Positions 33,488-43,010 of a stretch of DNA of 64,000 nt are shown piece after piece. The number at the start of each line of letters is the position of its first letter. Position 1 is the stretch's first letter. The position numbers were made by a program, and so were the translations under genes. A model generated the notes under the pieces. It saw nothing but the letters and a program-made list of their open reading frames with translations, was not told the DNA's origin and searched no databases. The DNA is from an uncultured Fretibacterium sp. (GTDB lineage Bacteria; Synergistota; Synergistia; Synergistales; Aminobacteriaceae): positions 1 through 64,000 of the forward strand of contig CALGGR010000325.1 of NCBI GenBank assembly GCA_937915755.1, in the 5' to 3' direction.

Positions 33488-34801
33488 ATGAAAGCAATAC
33501 ATTACATCAACCAGTTCTTCGCTGGAATCGGCGGAGAAGAAATGGCCGACCAGACACCCGTATTCCATGACAAGCTCATCGGCTGTTCAATGATGCTCAA
33601 TGCCATATGCAAGCCTGACATCGAGGTAACGAATACGATCGTATGCGGTGATAACTACATCACTAACCATACTGAGGAAGCGCTGAAAGAGATTTTCGCG
33701 TTCCTTGACGCAAAGGAGTTCGGAATTTTCTTCGCAGGGCCTGCGTTCATGGCTGGGCGTTACGGAGTAGGTTGCGGAATAGTATGCAAGGCTGTAAACG
33801 AGAGGTATCATGTGCCCGTAATCACCTCAATGAATGAGGAGAATCCCGGCGTTGAGGAGTACAAGTCAGCAATGTATATCTTCAAGGGCGGACGAAAGGC
33901 CACATTCATGAAGCAGGACGTTACGCCTATGGCGGCATTCGCAAAGAAGATCGCTAAGGGTGAGGAATTACTGCCTGCGGCACAGGAAGGTTACTTCCCG
34001 AGAGGAATACGTGCGGAGATTCCGCAGCCTGACGGAATAATCGCTGCTGACCGTGTCATCGACATGCTTCTGAAGAAGTTAAACGGTGAACCTTTCCAGA
34101 CTGAATTAGTCATTCCCAGCATGGAAAAGATTCCGCCTGCTGCCCCCGTCGCAGATCTAAGCAAAGCAACGATTGCCCTCGTTTCCTCAAGCGGAGTCGT
34201 CCCTGTGGATAACCCTGACAGGATTCAGAGTGCAAGCGCGCAGAAGTGGGGAAAGTACGACATCTCAAAGCTGGACAATCTTCCTGAGGGCGTATTCAAG
34301 ACGATACACGCAGGATTTGACCCGGCTGCAATGTGCGCTGTCCCCGACAGAGGTATTCCGCTCGATGCTATGCGTTACTTCGAGAAGCAGGGCAAGATCG
34401 GGAAGGTCTACGATTACTTCTATGTTACGGTAGGAACTGGAACTACTCAGGCATTCGCCGCGAAGTTCGGCCGCGAAATAGCACAGGAGCTTCACGCTGC
34501 AAATGTTGACGCAGTAATACTCACATCAACCTGAGGAACTTGTACGCGTTGCGGTGCAACGATGGCAAAGGAAATCGAGCGAAGTGGTATTCCTGTAACA
34601 GTAATGTGCAACCTCATCGACGTTGCAAAGACAGTCGGAGCCAACCGAATGGTTCAGACAGTGTCAGTTCCTTACCCGCTGGGAGATCCCGAACTCAGCA
34701 AAGAAGCAGAGTGGCAGTTACGAACAAGCCGTGTCGGCGCAGCACTTGACGCACTGGCAACAGAAGTAACAGAGCCAAAGGTATTCCCGTCGAAGTTCTA
34801 A
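33488..34801 (+). CDS. grdH: Betaine/sarcosine-type reductase component B selenoprotein (GrdH/GrdF family, Sec349)
   Basis: 437 residues when the TGA at 34532-34534 is read as Sec349. The active site is VILTST-U-GTCTRCGATMAKEIER, identical in layout to GrdB. The bSECIS hairpin CGTTGC-GGT-GCAACG at 34547-34561 is also identical to that of grdB. A terminator follows the stop. With the GrdI-type proprotein it cleaves betaine (or sarcosine) and carboxymethylates GrdA, releasing trimethylamine (or methylamine). Betaine is favoured because the next gene is a BCCT transporter. Conventional gene calling would end it at the UGA. Confidence 0.9.
34547..34561 (+). promoter_or_regulatory. bSECIS hairpin of the GrdH-type gene
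   Basis: A perfect CGTTGC-GGT-GCAACG hairpin begins 12 bases after the Sec UGA, as in grdB. Conservation at the nucleotide level between diverged paralogues supports selection on RNA structure. Confidence 0.75.
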
Positions 34802-34811
34802 GTCATAAATC

Positions 34812-34847
34812 ATGCTGGAGGTTGAAATTCGCCTCCGGCATTTTTTG
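34812..34847 (+). terminator. Intrinsic terminator after the GrdH-type gene
   Basis: ATGCTGGAGG pairs with CCTCCGGCAT (10 bp, one G-T), followed by TTTTTTG. It separates the reductase genes from the transporter gene. Confidence 0.88.
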
Positions 34848-34881
34848 TGTCGTTCAAAAGAATGAATGGAGCTGAAAATTA

Positions 34882-36399
34882 ATGTCTGATAACAACTCAA
34901 CATCAAAATCCAATTCCGTATATATCATCTCGATAGCGATAACCTTCGCAATAGTCGCATGGGGCTGGCTTCTTCCTGAGAACTTCGGGGACTTCGCCAA
35001 CGCACTTTTCGGAGGGCTGACAAAATATTTCGGGTGGGGCTACCTCCTCACGATGAACAGCTTTGTACTCTTCTGCATAATTATGGCATTCAGCCGATTC
35101 CGCCATGTAAGGCTCGGAAACCCCGAGGACAGACCCGAACACAGCAACATCTCATGGTTCGCAATGCTATTCTCGGCGGGAATGGGAGTCGGCCTTGTGT
35201 TTTACGGGGCAGGCGAGCCGCTGATTCATTTCGGCAGCACACCTTTCGGCGCAGAACCGGGAAGCATTCAGGCGGCAAGGGACGCAATGCAGATTTCGTT
35301 CTTCCACTGGGGGCTTCACCCTTGGGCTGGGTACGCAGTAATCGCTATGCCTATGGCTTACTACCAGTTCAGGAGAAATTCGCCGGGCCTCATAAGCTCG
35401 CTCTTCATTCCGCTGGTCGGACAGAAAGCAGTTGACGGCATATTCGGGAAGATTATAGATGTTCTCGCAATATTCGCAACACTGGCGGGTATAACTACAT
35501 CGCTCGGACTTGGAACATTGCAGCTAAACAGCGGCCTAAATGAGATTATGGGAGTTGACAGGACCACATTCATACAGGTCGCAATAATAATATTTCTCGC
35601 GGTATTCTACACCGGCTCGGCAGTTCTCGGAATTGACAAGGGAATAAAGTTGGTCGCTAATTTCAACCTCTTTGTGTGCCTGTCGCTGATGGTTCTGCTA
35701 TTCTTCGTCGGGCCTTCGCTCTCAATCGTTGATTCTCTGATGACAGGAGTTGGAGATTTCATCAGCGGCTTCGTGAAGGAAAGTTTCTCGATGGCACCAT
35801 ATGGCGGAAAGTATGAGGCTCATCTCCGCAACTGGACGCTCTATTATTGGGCGTGGTGGATTGCGTGGGCACCTTTCGTCGGTTCGTTCGTCGCAAGAAT
35901 CTCACGCGGAAGGACAATCGCTGAGTTCGTGGCAGGAGTTCTCATTGTCCCGGCATTGGGGAGCTTTACATGGTTCGCAATCTTCGGAACGTCAGCACTC
36001 CATCTTCAGTTGGTGAAGGGCATCGATATAGCCGCGCAGGTAACAAAGGACATATCGGTGGGAGTGTTCGCACTCTACAAGTATTACCCGCTGGGATTCG
36101 TGATGTCCGTTGCAATGCTGGTACTAATTACAACATTCTTTGTAACTTCGGCTAACTCTGCGACGTTCGTTCTCTCGATGTACTCAAATCACGGAGACCT
36201 CAACCCCTCAAAATCGAAGATGGGCGTTTGGGGTGTACTCATGGCGGCACTCGCTATAGTGCTGCTGATGACGGGAGGGCTTCAGAATTTGCAGACGGTA
36301 TCATTAACCGCCGCGCCTCCGTTCGCAATAATAATGGTGTGCGCGTGCATCTCGCTATGGAAGTCGCTTTGCAAGGACGAGGAAACAGGAAAGCTATAA
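34882..36399 (+). CDS. BCCT-family betaine/carnitine/choline transporter
   Basis: 505 residues, 12 predicted membrane helices. The BCCT signatures are clear: SAGMGVGLVFYGAGEPLIHF in the early helices and YYWAWWIAWAPFVGSFVARISRGRTIAEF, the tryptophan-rich substrate box. The short polar N-terminus and absence of a long C-terminal osmosensory tail suggest a nutritional rather than osmotic role. Its place after the GrdI/GrdH-type genes implies uptake of betaine as electron acceptor for the reductase. It lies behind a terminator, and selA follows after 42 bases. Confidence 0.92.
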   Translation: MSDNNSTSKSNSVYIISIAITFAIVAWGWLLPENFGDFANALFGGLTKYFGWGYLLTMNSFVLFCIIMAFSRFRHVRLGNPEDRPEHSNISWFAMLFSAGMGVGLVFYGAGEPLIHFGSTPFGAEPGSIQAARDAMQISFFHWGLHPWAGYAVIAMPMAYYQFRRNSPGLISSLFIPLVGQKAVDGIFGKIIDVLAIFATLAGITTSLGLGTLQLNSGLNEIMGVDRTTFIQVAIIIFLAVFYTGSAVLGIDKGIKLVANFNLFVCLSLMVLLFFVGPSLSIVDSLMTGVGDFISGFVKESFSMAPYGGKYEAHLRNWTLYYWAWWIAWAPFVGSFVARISRGRTIAEFVAGVLIVPALGSFTWFAIFGTSALHLQLVKGIDIAAQVTKDISVGVFALYKYYPLGFVMSVAMLVLITTFFVTSANSATFVLSMYSNHGDLNPSKSKMGVWGVLMAALAIVLLMTGGLQNLQTVSLTAAPPFAIIMVCACISLWKSLCKDEETGKL

Positions 36400-36441
36400 C
36401 ATGATATTATAGGCAAAATCTTTCGCGGGAGTGTGTTTTTA

Positions 36442-37836
36442 ATGTCAGACAGCAGGCAGAGGCTCAGTGAGATTCCGGGAATGGACATAATCCTTAATTA
36501 CGATTGGGTTCAGTCTTGGATTGATAAACTCGGGCGCATAAGAGTTAAGCATGTCATCAACAGTGAGCTTTCTGTGATTCGCAGGAGCATCATTGAAGAT
36601 AAGAGCGCGGAATTTTCACACGCTTCGTTCAAGTCATCGTGCTTGAGTGCGCTGGCCTTTGCCTCACATTCCGGCCTGAGACACGTCATCAATGCTTCCG
36701 GCGTTGTCATTCACACGAATCTGGGACGCTCATTGATAGCACCTGAAGCGGTCAAAGAAATGTCGGCTATCGCAGCTCACTACTCTAATCTCGAATATGA
36801 CCTCAAAGCAGGCTCAAGGGGTCAGAGAAATTCGCACATTGAGGAAATCCTCTGCACGCTTACGGGCGCGGAGTCTTCCCTCGTCGTCAACAACAACGCG
36901 GGGGCGGTTATGCTCGCTTTGAGTGCGCTTGCTAAGGGGCGTGAAGTCATCGTTTCGAGGGGCGAGCTTGTGGAAATCGGAGGCTCATTCAGGATCCCCG
37001 ACATCATGGAGCTTTCAGGGGCGAAACTCGTCGAAGTCGGCACAACAAACCGCACTCATCTCCACGACTATGAACGCGCAATCACGGAGAACACATCAAT
37101 GTTGCTTAAGGTTCACCCGTCGAATTTCCGCATTGAGGGCTTCACGGCTTCACCAGAACGAAAGGAGTTAGCCCGCCTCGCTCATGAGCATGGACTAATC
37201 TTCATGGAGGACGCGGGAAGCGGTCTCATGGTGGACGGAGACGAAATTAACCTTCCGGCGAACACAAACGAGATAAGCATAAAGTCATGTCTCGATTGTG
37301 GTGCTGACGTTGTAACATTTTCGGGTGACAAAATTCTCGGCGGGCCACAAATCGGCGGGATAGTCGGGCGGAGGGAATTTGTCGACAAGCTAAAGCGTTA
37401 CCCTATGGCTAGGGCATTGCGCGTTGATAAGGTTACTATTGCGGGGTTCGAGGCAACTTTACGGCTCTACGCTCAAGGGCTTTACGATGAAATTCCAACC
37501 TTGCGAATGCTCAGGCTTGATGACGAGACCATGAGGAAACGTGCTGAGGCTCTCGCTGAAAAACTTTCTCAGACACTCACGGCTGAAGTACATTGCATCG
37601 AGGTTGAGGACGCTACAGGCGGCGGCTCATGTCCTGAGATAATGCTGAAGGGCTGGGGAGTTTCCGTGAAGCATAACGTCATGAGTGCCGGGCACATTCA
37701 GAAATTGCTGCGTTTTGTTGACGTTCCAATTCTCTGCGGCGCGAAAGATGACGAGATCGTTATACACGTCAGGACACTTCAGGAAGGTGAAGACGAAATT
37801 GTTGCTGATGCTCTGGCGGGTGTTATGAATGTCTGA
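36442..37836 (+). CDS. selA: L-seryl-tRNA(Sec) selenium transferase SelA
   Basis: 464 residues from the ATG at 36442 (GGGAG about 10 bases before it). It has VINASGVVIHTNLGRSLIAPEA, YSNLEYDLKAGSRGQRN and the PLP lysine Lys297 in TFSGDKILGGPQIGGIVG. SelA converts Ser-tRNA(Sec) to Sec-tRNA(Sec) with selenophosphate. Its stop overlaps the selB start by 8 bases. The set selA-selB-selD with selC at 23.1 kb makes a complete Sec pathway inside the window. Confidence 0.96.
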   Translation: MSDSRQRLSEIPGMDIILNYDWVQSWIDKLGRIRVKHVINSELSVIRRSIIEDKSAEFSHASFKSSCLSALAFASHSGLRHVINASGVVIHTNLGRSLIAPEAVKEMSAIAAHYSNLEYDLKAGSRGQRNSHIEEILCTLTGAESSLVVNNNAGAVMLALSALAKGREVIVSRGELVEIGGSFRIPDIMELSGAKLVEVGTTNRTHLHDYERAITENTSMLLKVHPSNFRIEGFTASPERKELARLAHEHGLIFMEDAGSGLMVDGDEINLPANTNEISIKSCLDCGADVVTFSGDKILGGPQIGGIVGRREFVDKLKRYPMARALRVDKVTIAGFEATLRLYAQGLYDEIPTLRMLRLDDETMRKRAEALAEKLSQTLTAEVHCIEVEDATGGGSCPEIMLKGWGVSVKHNVMSAGHIQKLLRFVDVPILCGAKDDEIVIHVRTLQEGEDEIVADALAGVMNV

Positions 37837-39694
37837 AATATCGCTAGTCTTAGGCACAGCCGGACACATAGATCACGGAAAGACAGCCCTCATCAACGCA
37901 TTGACAGGCGTAAACTGCGACCGTCTAATCGAGGAGAAACGTCGCGGAATAACCATAGAGCTTGGATTTGCCCCTCTGAAACTTGATGACGGCCGTGTTG
38001 TCAGCGTTATAGATGTTCCTGGACACGAGAAGTTTATCCGCCAAATGGTTGCTGGAGCGTCTGGGATTGATGCCGCGCTTCTAGTTGTGGCCGCTGACGA
38101 AAGCATTATGCCCCAGACACGCGAACACCTTGCGATTATGGAGCTTTTGGGAGTACATGACGGCCTCGTAGCTGTAACGAAAATCGACAGGGTCAAAGAC
38201 GAAGAAGGAATGCTCGAACTTGTCATTGATGATGTCAGGGAGTTCACGCGGGGAACGTTCCTTGAGGGCAAAGCGATAGTTCCAGTGTCAAGCATAACGG
38301 GTGAAAATCTCGGCGAACTTCGCAGAGAGATTACAGCGTTGGTTGACAGAGTCAAAATCAGGCCGAGAAGCGGGGCATTCTTCCTTCCCGTTGACAGGGC
38401 ATTCGTGATTTCAGGCTTCGGGACTGTCGTAACGGGAACGGCTTATCATGGAACAATTCAGACCGGCGACAGGGTTGAGATTTTACCTTCTGGACGCGAG
38501 GGAAGAATAAGGACTCTTCAGGTTCACGGGCAGAGCGTTGAAAGCGCGTACGCTGGTCAGAGAGTCGCGTCGAACTTGGCAGGAATTGACATCGACGAAA
38601 TTTCACGCGGCGATGTAGTTTGCCACAAAGGAGTCTTCAAGGCAACTAAATGTTTCGAGGCTGTGATACGCTTAATCGCCAACGAGCCTCTCAAGCATTG
38701 GCAGCGAGTACATGTTTGCACCGGGACTTCAGAAGTCCTCGCGCGTGTCTCACTCTTGGACTCGAAGCAGATTGAACCGGGACAGGATTCGCCAGCTCAG
38801 TTAGTGCTTGAAGAACCCGTAGTGTGTACGTTCGGGCAGAGATTCATTCTGCGTTTCTACAGCCCACTAATCACGATTGGCGGAGGAGAAGTGATTTATC
38901 CTTACTCCTACAAACCCAGAGGATCAGGCCCAAGAGCGAAGATAATTTCACGAATTGAGCATCTAAGGGAAGCCAAGACACCCGAATCACGCTTTGAGTA
39001 CCTCATAAATGAAGCAGGAAGAATCAGCAAAGCCGAATCGTTACAGCTCATACAGGATACGCAGAAGAACATCGACGCAATAATCGAACGCCTCACGAAC
39101 GCCGGAAAAATCTTCGCGCTCGATAATGATTACGTCTCAAGGAAGCATTGTGATGAACTCGTCAACGCTCTCACTGAAACCGTGAGGGACTACCAGACTC
39201 ATTACTCCTCAGAAGCAGGAATGCCCGTCGAAAGTCTCAACACTTCGCGCTCGCTGCTAAATCTTGCAGTAAGCTCCGGCCTTCTTGTTATGGAGAGCAA
39301 CAAAGTACACACGCCTGATTTTGTACCGGAAAATGATGAAGCCTTCAACGCCGGCAAGCAGCACATAAAGGATATATGTATGTCCCACAAGTGGCAGTTA
39401 ATCACTCTCGACGAACTCAAAAGGGAGGCAGCACTCCCGGAAAAAGTTTTCAGCAAAGTAATTCAGGGCATGAGGAACGCCGGAGAACTTGCGCTGATTC
39501 CTGAGGGCTTCGTCCTTCTCTCTGAACTTGAAGGGGAAATGCTAGAAATCCTCAAGGGCTTGGGCGAAAAGGTAACTCTTGCTCAGGTCAGAGACGCTAC
39601 AGGAAGCACACGGAAATTCATTCTGCCAATACTTGAATATTTCGACAGCAAGGGCTACACAAGGAGGGCGGGTGATTATCGTGTCGTGCTGTAA
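37829..39694 (+). CDS. selB: Selenocysteine-specific elongation factor SelB
   Basis: 621 residues. GTPase motifs are GTAGHIDHGKTALINALTG (G1), DVPGHEKFI (G3) and VAVTKIDRV (G4), then EF-Tu-like domains II and III (AFVISGFGTVVTGTAYHG). The C-terminal third has winged-helix modules that bind the SECIS stem-loop (for example EKVTLAQVRDATGSTRKFILPILEYFDSKGYTRR). Delivers Sec-tRNA to UGA. Overlaps both neighbours, so translation of the sel genes is coupled. Confidence 0.96.
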   Translation: MSEISLVLGTAGHIDHGKTALINALTGVNCDRLIEEKRRGITIELGFAPLKLDDGRVVSVIDVPGHEKFIRQMVAGASGIDAALLVVAADESIMPQTREHLAIMELLGVHDGLVAVTKIDRVKDEEGMLELVIDDVREFTRGTFLEGKAIVPVSSITGENLGELRREITALVDRVKIRPRSGAFFLPVDRAFVISGFGTVVTGTAYHGTIQTGDRVEILPSGREGRIRTLQVHGQSVESAYAGQRVASNLAGIDIDEISRGDVVCHKGVFKATKCFEAVIRLIANEPLKHWQRVHVCTGTSEVLARVSLLDSKQIEPGQDSPAQLVLEEPVVCTFGQRFILRFYSPLITIGGGEVIYPYSYKPRGSGPRAKIISRIEHLREAKTPESRFEYLINEAGRISKAESLQLIQDTQKNIDAIIERLTNAGKIFALDNDYVSRKHCDELVNALTETVRDYQTHYSSEAGMPVESLNTSRSLLNLAVSSGLLVMESNKVHTPDFVPENDEAFNAGKQHIKDICMSHKWQLITLDELKREAALPEKVFSKVIQGMRNAGELALIPEGFVLLSELEGEMLEILKGLGEKVTLAQVRDATGSTRKFILPILEYFDSKGYTRRAGDYRVVL

Positions 39695-40739
39695 CGTTCA
39701 GGCCGAGAAAAAGAGGCTGACGGAACTCTCGCATTCCAGCGGGTGAGCCGCGAAAATAGGTCCGGCGGATCTAAAGGAAGTATTATCGGGAATCCCTCAG
39801 GAGTACGGCGAAAGAATCTTGTCGTCATGGAACGGAAACGAGGACGCGGCTGTCTTTGAGCTTGACGAGGAACGTTACGGGATCTTGACGGTTGACTTCA
39901 TCACTCCTGTGGTCGATGACCCTTTCACGTGGGGGCAGGTTGCGGCGGCTAACTCACTTAGTGATGTATTTGCGATGGGAGGGCGGCCGATTGTCGCGCT
40001 TAACGTCGTATGCTTTCCGACAAAGTATCTCGAACTCGATGTATTGAAGGACATTCTCGCGGGAGGCTTTGAACGTGTGAAAACTTCGGGGGCTTTTCTT
40101 GTTGGCGGACACAGCGTACAGGACGATGAACCAAAGTACGGCCTCGTGGTTTACGGCGAAGTCAGGAAGTCTCAATTATGGAGGACTACGGGGGCAATTC
40201 CCGGCGACAAGCTCATAATCACAAAGCCAATAGGTACAGGGATAGCGGTAACAGCGATAAAAGCTGACATGATAGATGACGAACGAACCCGAACTGAAGC
40301 GACGGAGAGCATGAGGAAGCTGAACATTTTAGGACTCAGCGACGAACTTCACGCCTCTGTTCACGCGGCTACGGACGTTACGGGCTTCGGACTTTCGGGG
40401 CATCTCTCGGATATGCTGAGCGATGACATTGACTGCAACGTTTTCCTGCGCGACATACCATCAATCACGGGCGTGAAAGAGCTTGCTGACATGGGGCTTG
40501 TACCTGAGGGAGCATACAGGAATCAGGCAGCGTACGAGAAGTTTGCGGATTTTGAGGGCGACTTCGCACGCAGCGATGTCGATATGCTTTACGATGCCCA
40601 GACTTCAGGGGGCTTGCTTCTTGCTGTTGAACCTGAAAGCTCAGAGGCATTGTTAAATCACGTAAGGCAAAAGGGTTTTGAACGCGCTGAAATTATAGGC
40701 GAGTTCAGACGTGGAACAAAAAGAATAAAAATCGTATAG
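39672..40739 (+). CDS. selD: Selenide, water dikinase SelD, itself a selenoprotein (in-frame UGA)
   Basis: About 355 residues with TGA (39744-39746) read as Sec in LSHSSG-U-AAKIGPADL, the position of the catalytic Cys/Sec of SelD. After it come GNEDAAVFEL, DPFTWGQVAAANSLSDVFAMGG and LVGGHSVQDDEPKYGLVVYG. The start is GTG 39672 or GTG 39681, both inside the end of selB; AAGGAGG at 39661 spaces better with 39672. CCGC/GCGG (39748-39751 and 39765-39768) can form a hairpin just after the UGA. It makes selenophosphate from selenide and ATP. Standard calling would start it about 49 codons late. Confidence 0.94.
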
Positions 40740-40754
40740 GGAGGAATTACCATC

Positions 40755-41957
40755 ATGGAGAAGCACGAACTTGTAATCATCGGTGCAGGTCCTGCAGGAA
40801 TGTCGGCGGCAATCTACGGAAGACGCGCGGGTCTTGACGTTCTCGTCCTTGAACGCGGGGCAACAGGCGGTCAGATTAACATCACTGACGAAATCGAGAA
40901 CTATCCCGGTATCGCACACGCTACAGGCCCGGAGATCGGAGACATGCTCAAGAATCACGCGCTGAAGTTCAACACTGAGATCCGTATGATCGACTCGAGC
41001 AAAGTTGAACTCAGGGGCGACAAGAAAATCGTCATCACCAAGAAGAAGGGTGAGACCAACGAGATAGAGGCTGAGGCAATAATCGTAGCGACGGGCGCAC
41101 ACTTCCGCAGGCTAGGCTGTGAGGGCGAGGCTGAACACATCGGACAGGGCGTTAGCTTCTGTGCTGTCTGCGACGGTGCATTCTTCGAGGACTTGGAGGT
41201 CGCTGTTGTCGGCGGAGGAAACACGGCGGTCGAGGAGGGCGGATACCTCACTAAGTTTGCGTCGAAAGTCTACATCATTCACAGGCGCGACGAGTTCAGG
41301 GCTGACAGGGCGGCAATCGCTCAGGCACTCGCAAACCCGAAAATCGAGCCTGTCTACAACACCGTCGTAGAGAAAATCGAGGGCGACGGAATGGTTGAGA
41401 ACTTAGTCCTCAAGAACGTTAAAACCGGCGAAATCTCTAACCTTCCTGTTGCGGGAGTGTTCATGTTCGTCGGGCAAGAGCCTGATGATGACTGCGTGAA
41501 GGGACTCGTTAAGGCGGAGCGCGGAGGCTGGATAATCACGAATGACCACATGGAGACATCGGTCGAGGGAATCTTCGCGGCCGGCGACGTTCGCAGCAAG
41601 TATCTCCGTCAGGTCATAACGGCTGCTGCTGACGGTGCTGTTGCTGCAATGGCGGCATCGTCATACATCAATGAGCAGTTACATCTGCGCTCGACGCTTC
41701 TTGAGCCTGAGGAGGTCAAGGCGTTCTTCTATTCGAGCATTGATGAGTCTCAGGTTAAGCTGTCGAATGCCGTTGAGAATTTCGCAAAGTCAAAGGGCGT
41801 TAAAGTTCCGGTGATTGACGGCTACAGGAACGCAAGAATGACCGAGAAATTGAGCCTCGCTGACAAAATGCCTGCAATCGCAACCATAAAGAAGGGCGTT
41901 GTCGACAAGGTTGTAACGGTCAAGAGTGAAGCTGATATTGAAAGCTCATTGGCATAA
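40755..41957 (+). CDS. trxB: Thioredoxin reductase with C-terminal thioredoxin-like extension
   Basis: 400 residues. The TrxB core (1-310) has the FAD Rossmann motif IIGAGPAGMSAAIYG, the redox pair CAVC (Cys136, Cys139), the NADPH motif VVGGGNTAVEEG and the terminal IFAAGDVRSKYLRQVITAAADGA. Residues 311-400 are an extra domain with a thioredoxin-like pattern (SNAVENFAKSKGVKVPVIDG... MPAIATIKKGVVDKVVTV) but no CxxC. Typical TrxB ends near 310. It follows selD after 15 bases and probably supplies electrons to the Trx-GrdA system. Confidence 0.9.
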   Translation: MEKHELVIIGAGPAGMSAAIYGRRAGLDVLVLERGATGGQINITDEIENYPGIAHATGPEIGDMLKNHALKFNTEIRMIDSSKVELRGDKKIVITKKKGETNEIEAEAIIVATGAHFRRLGCEGEAEHIGQGVSFCAVCDGAFFEDLEVAVVGGGNTAVEEGGYLTKFASKVYIIHRRDEFRADRAAIAQALANPKIEPVYNTVVEKIEGDGMVENLVLKNVKTGEISNLPVAGVFMFVGQEPDDDCVKGLVKAERGGWIITNDHMETSVEGIFAAGDVRSKYLRQVITAAADGAVAAMAASSYINEQLHLRSTLLEPEEVKAFFYSSIDESQVKLSNAVENFAKSKGVKVPVIDGYRNARMTEKLSLADKMPAIATIKKGVVDKVVTVKSEADIESSLA

Positions 41958-41971
41958 AATTTGGTGAAAAG

Positions 41972-42005
41972 GGGAGCTGCTTTTACGAGTTCCCCAATTT
42001 TTATA
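41972..42005 (+). terminator. Intrinsic terminator after trxB
   Basis: GGGGAGCT pairs with AGTTCCCC (8 bp with one G-T) around CTTTTACG, followed by AATTTTTAT. The next gene starts only 4 bases after it, so that gene either depends on read-through or has a promoter overlapping the terminator. Confidence 0.82.
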
Positions 42006-42008
42006 GTC

Positions 42009-43010
42009 ATGGAAAATATATTATTGTTGTTTACATCGGAGCTTCCTTGCTGGGATTACGAGACCGTCAGGATAGCGGGGGAAGACCCTGAAGGATTAGA
42101 ACCTCTCGTTGAAGCCGGAGACCTCGCAAAAATCGGAGGGGGCTATGTCCTCACGGCTCAGGGAGTAAGGACGCGCGAGGAGACCGCGAAGGAGCTTTAT
42201 CTCCCTGTAACTCCGGCAGGCGAAATCATCACTGATGCATCGAAAGCCGCCGAACTTCTGGGCTTAAACGTCATGGCGCAGTATTTAGACCGCGCATTTG
42301 TTACGGACTGGGGCATTAAGGAGGTAACTGTGAGTGAGATGTTCCCGATAATGCCCTGCCTCGAAGATAACGAATATTTTGCGTTTGAGGGTGAACGTGT
42401 AAAAGCAGTTTGGCCGGAACACGAGGACGTGAAGAAATTTCTTGCCGACTTCCCGAATGTAGGAGTTGCCGCAAGAAAATTCCCTGCTCCCGGACAGAAA
42501 GCTCTCGATGAATGGGCGGGAAGAAATAATCTCAGCTATGGAAGCCTCACTGTTGATTTCGTTCTGAGGAGCCGCGCGGATTTCAACCACTACAAGAATT
42601 ATGAGCAGTTGCCGTCGGACAAATTCAAATTCCTTGATGCTGATGAATTATTCGTGAAGAAGGTTTCAGGGAGGCCAGAAGAATTGTTACCTTTCATCGG
42701 CAAACTTCATATATTCCTGATGGAACAGAGGCGAATTTTCCTCCCCGGCTGGTTCGACATCGACCACGATGAAAACGAGGACTGGCATCTTCTCGCGTTC
42801 GTTACGGACAATGAGGAGCAGCTTGAAAATCTCACAATGACTTTGAGGAAATGGGGGCATGATCTGATTGACCCTGCTAACCCTCTATTCATACTTGGAA
42901 CTAGCATAGAGAGGCTTCGCAACCAGAAAGAGCAGAAACGCAACATGTATGACTGGTTCCAAGAGGAGGCTGTTCGCATAATGAGGCCAGACGGTGAGGA
43001 CGGTGAATAG
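42009..43010 (+). CDS. Conserved protein of unknown family, tandem paralogue 1
   Basis: 333 residues from the ATG at 42009, aligned with the paralogue's N-terminus (MENILLLFTSELPCWDYETV versus NTLLLFTPELPCWDAETV); longer in-frame starts overlap the terminator. I do not recognise the family. Shared blocks between the two copies are GLAxxGxGYVLTxxGxxTRE, the WGIKE segment, CLEDxEYFAFEGERVKAxWPE, RPEELLPFIGK and LGTSIERLRNQ. It is soluble, acidic, with no signal peptide or membrane helix. The downstream copy overlaps it, and lipoate ligase, gcvH and a radical SAM gene follow without gaps, suggesting a joint role. Confidence 0.8.
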   Translation: MENILLLFTSELPCWDYETVRIAGEDPEGLEPLVEAGDLAKIGGGYVLTAQGVRTREETAKELYLPVTPAGEIITDASKAAELLGLNVMAQYLDRAFVTDWGIKEVTVSEMFPIMPCLEDNEYFAFEGERVKAVWPEHEDVKKFLADFPNVGVAARKFPAPGQKALDEWAGRNNLSYGSLTVDFVLRSRADFNHYKNYEQLPSDKFKFLDADELFVKKVSGRPEELLPFIGKLHIFLMEQRRIFLPGWFDIDHDENEDWHLLAFVTDNEEQLENLTMTLRKWGHDLIDPANPLFILGTSIERLRNQKEQKRNMYDWFQEEAVRIMRPDGEDGE

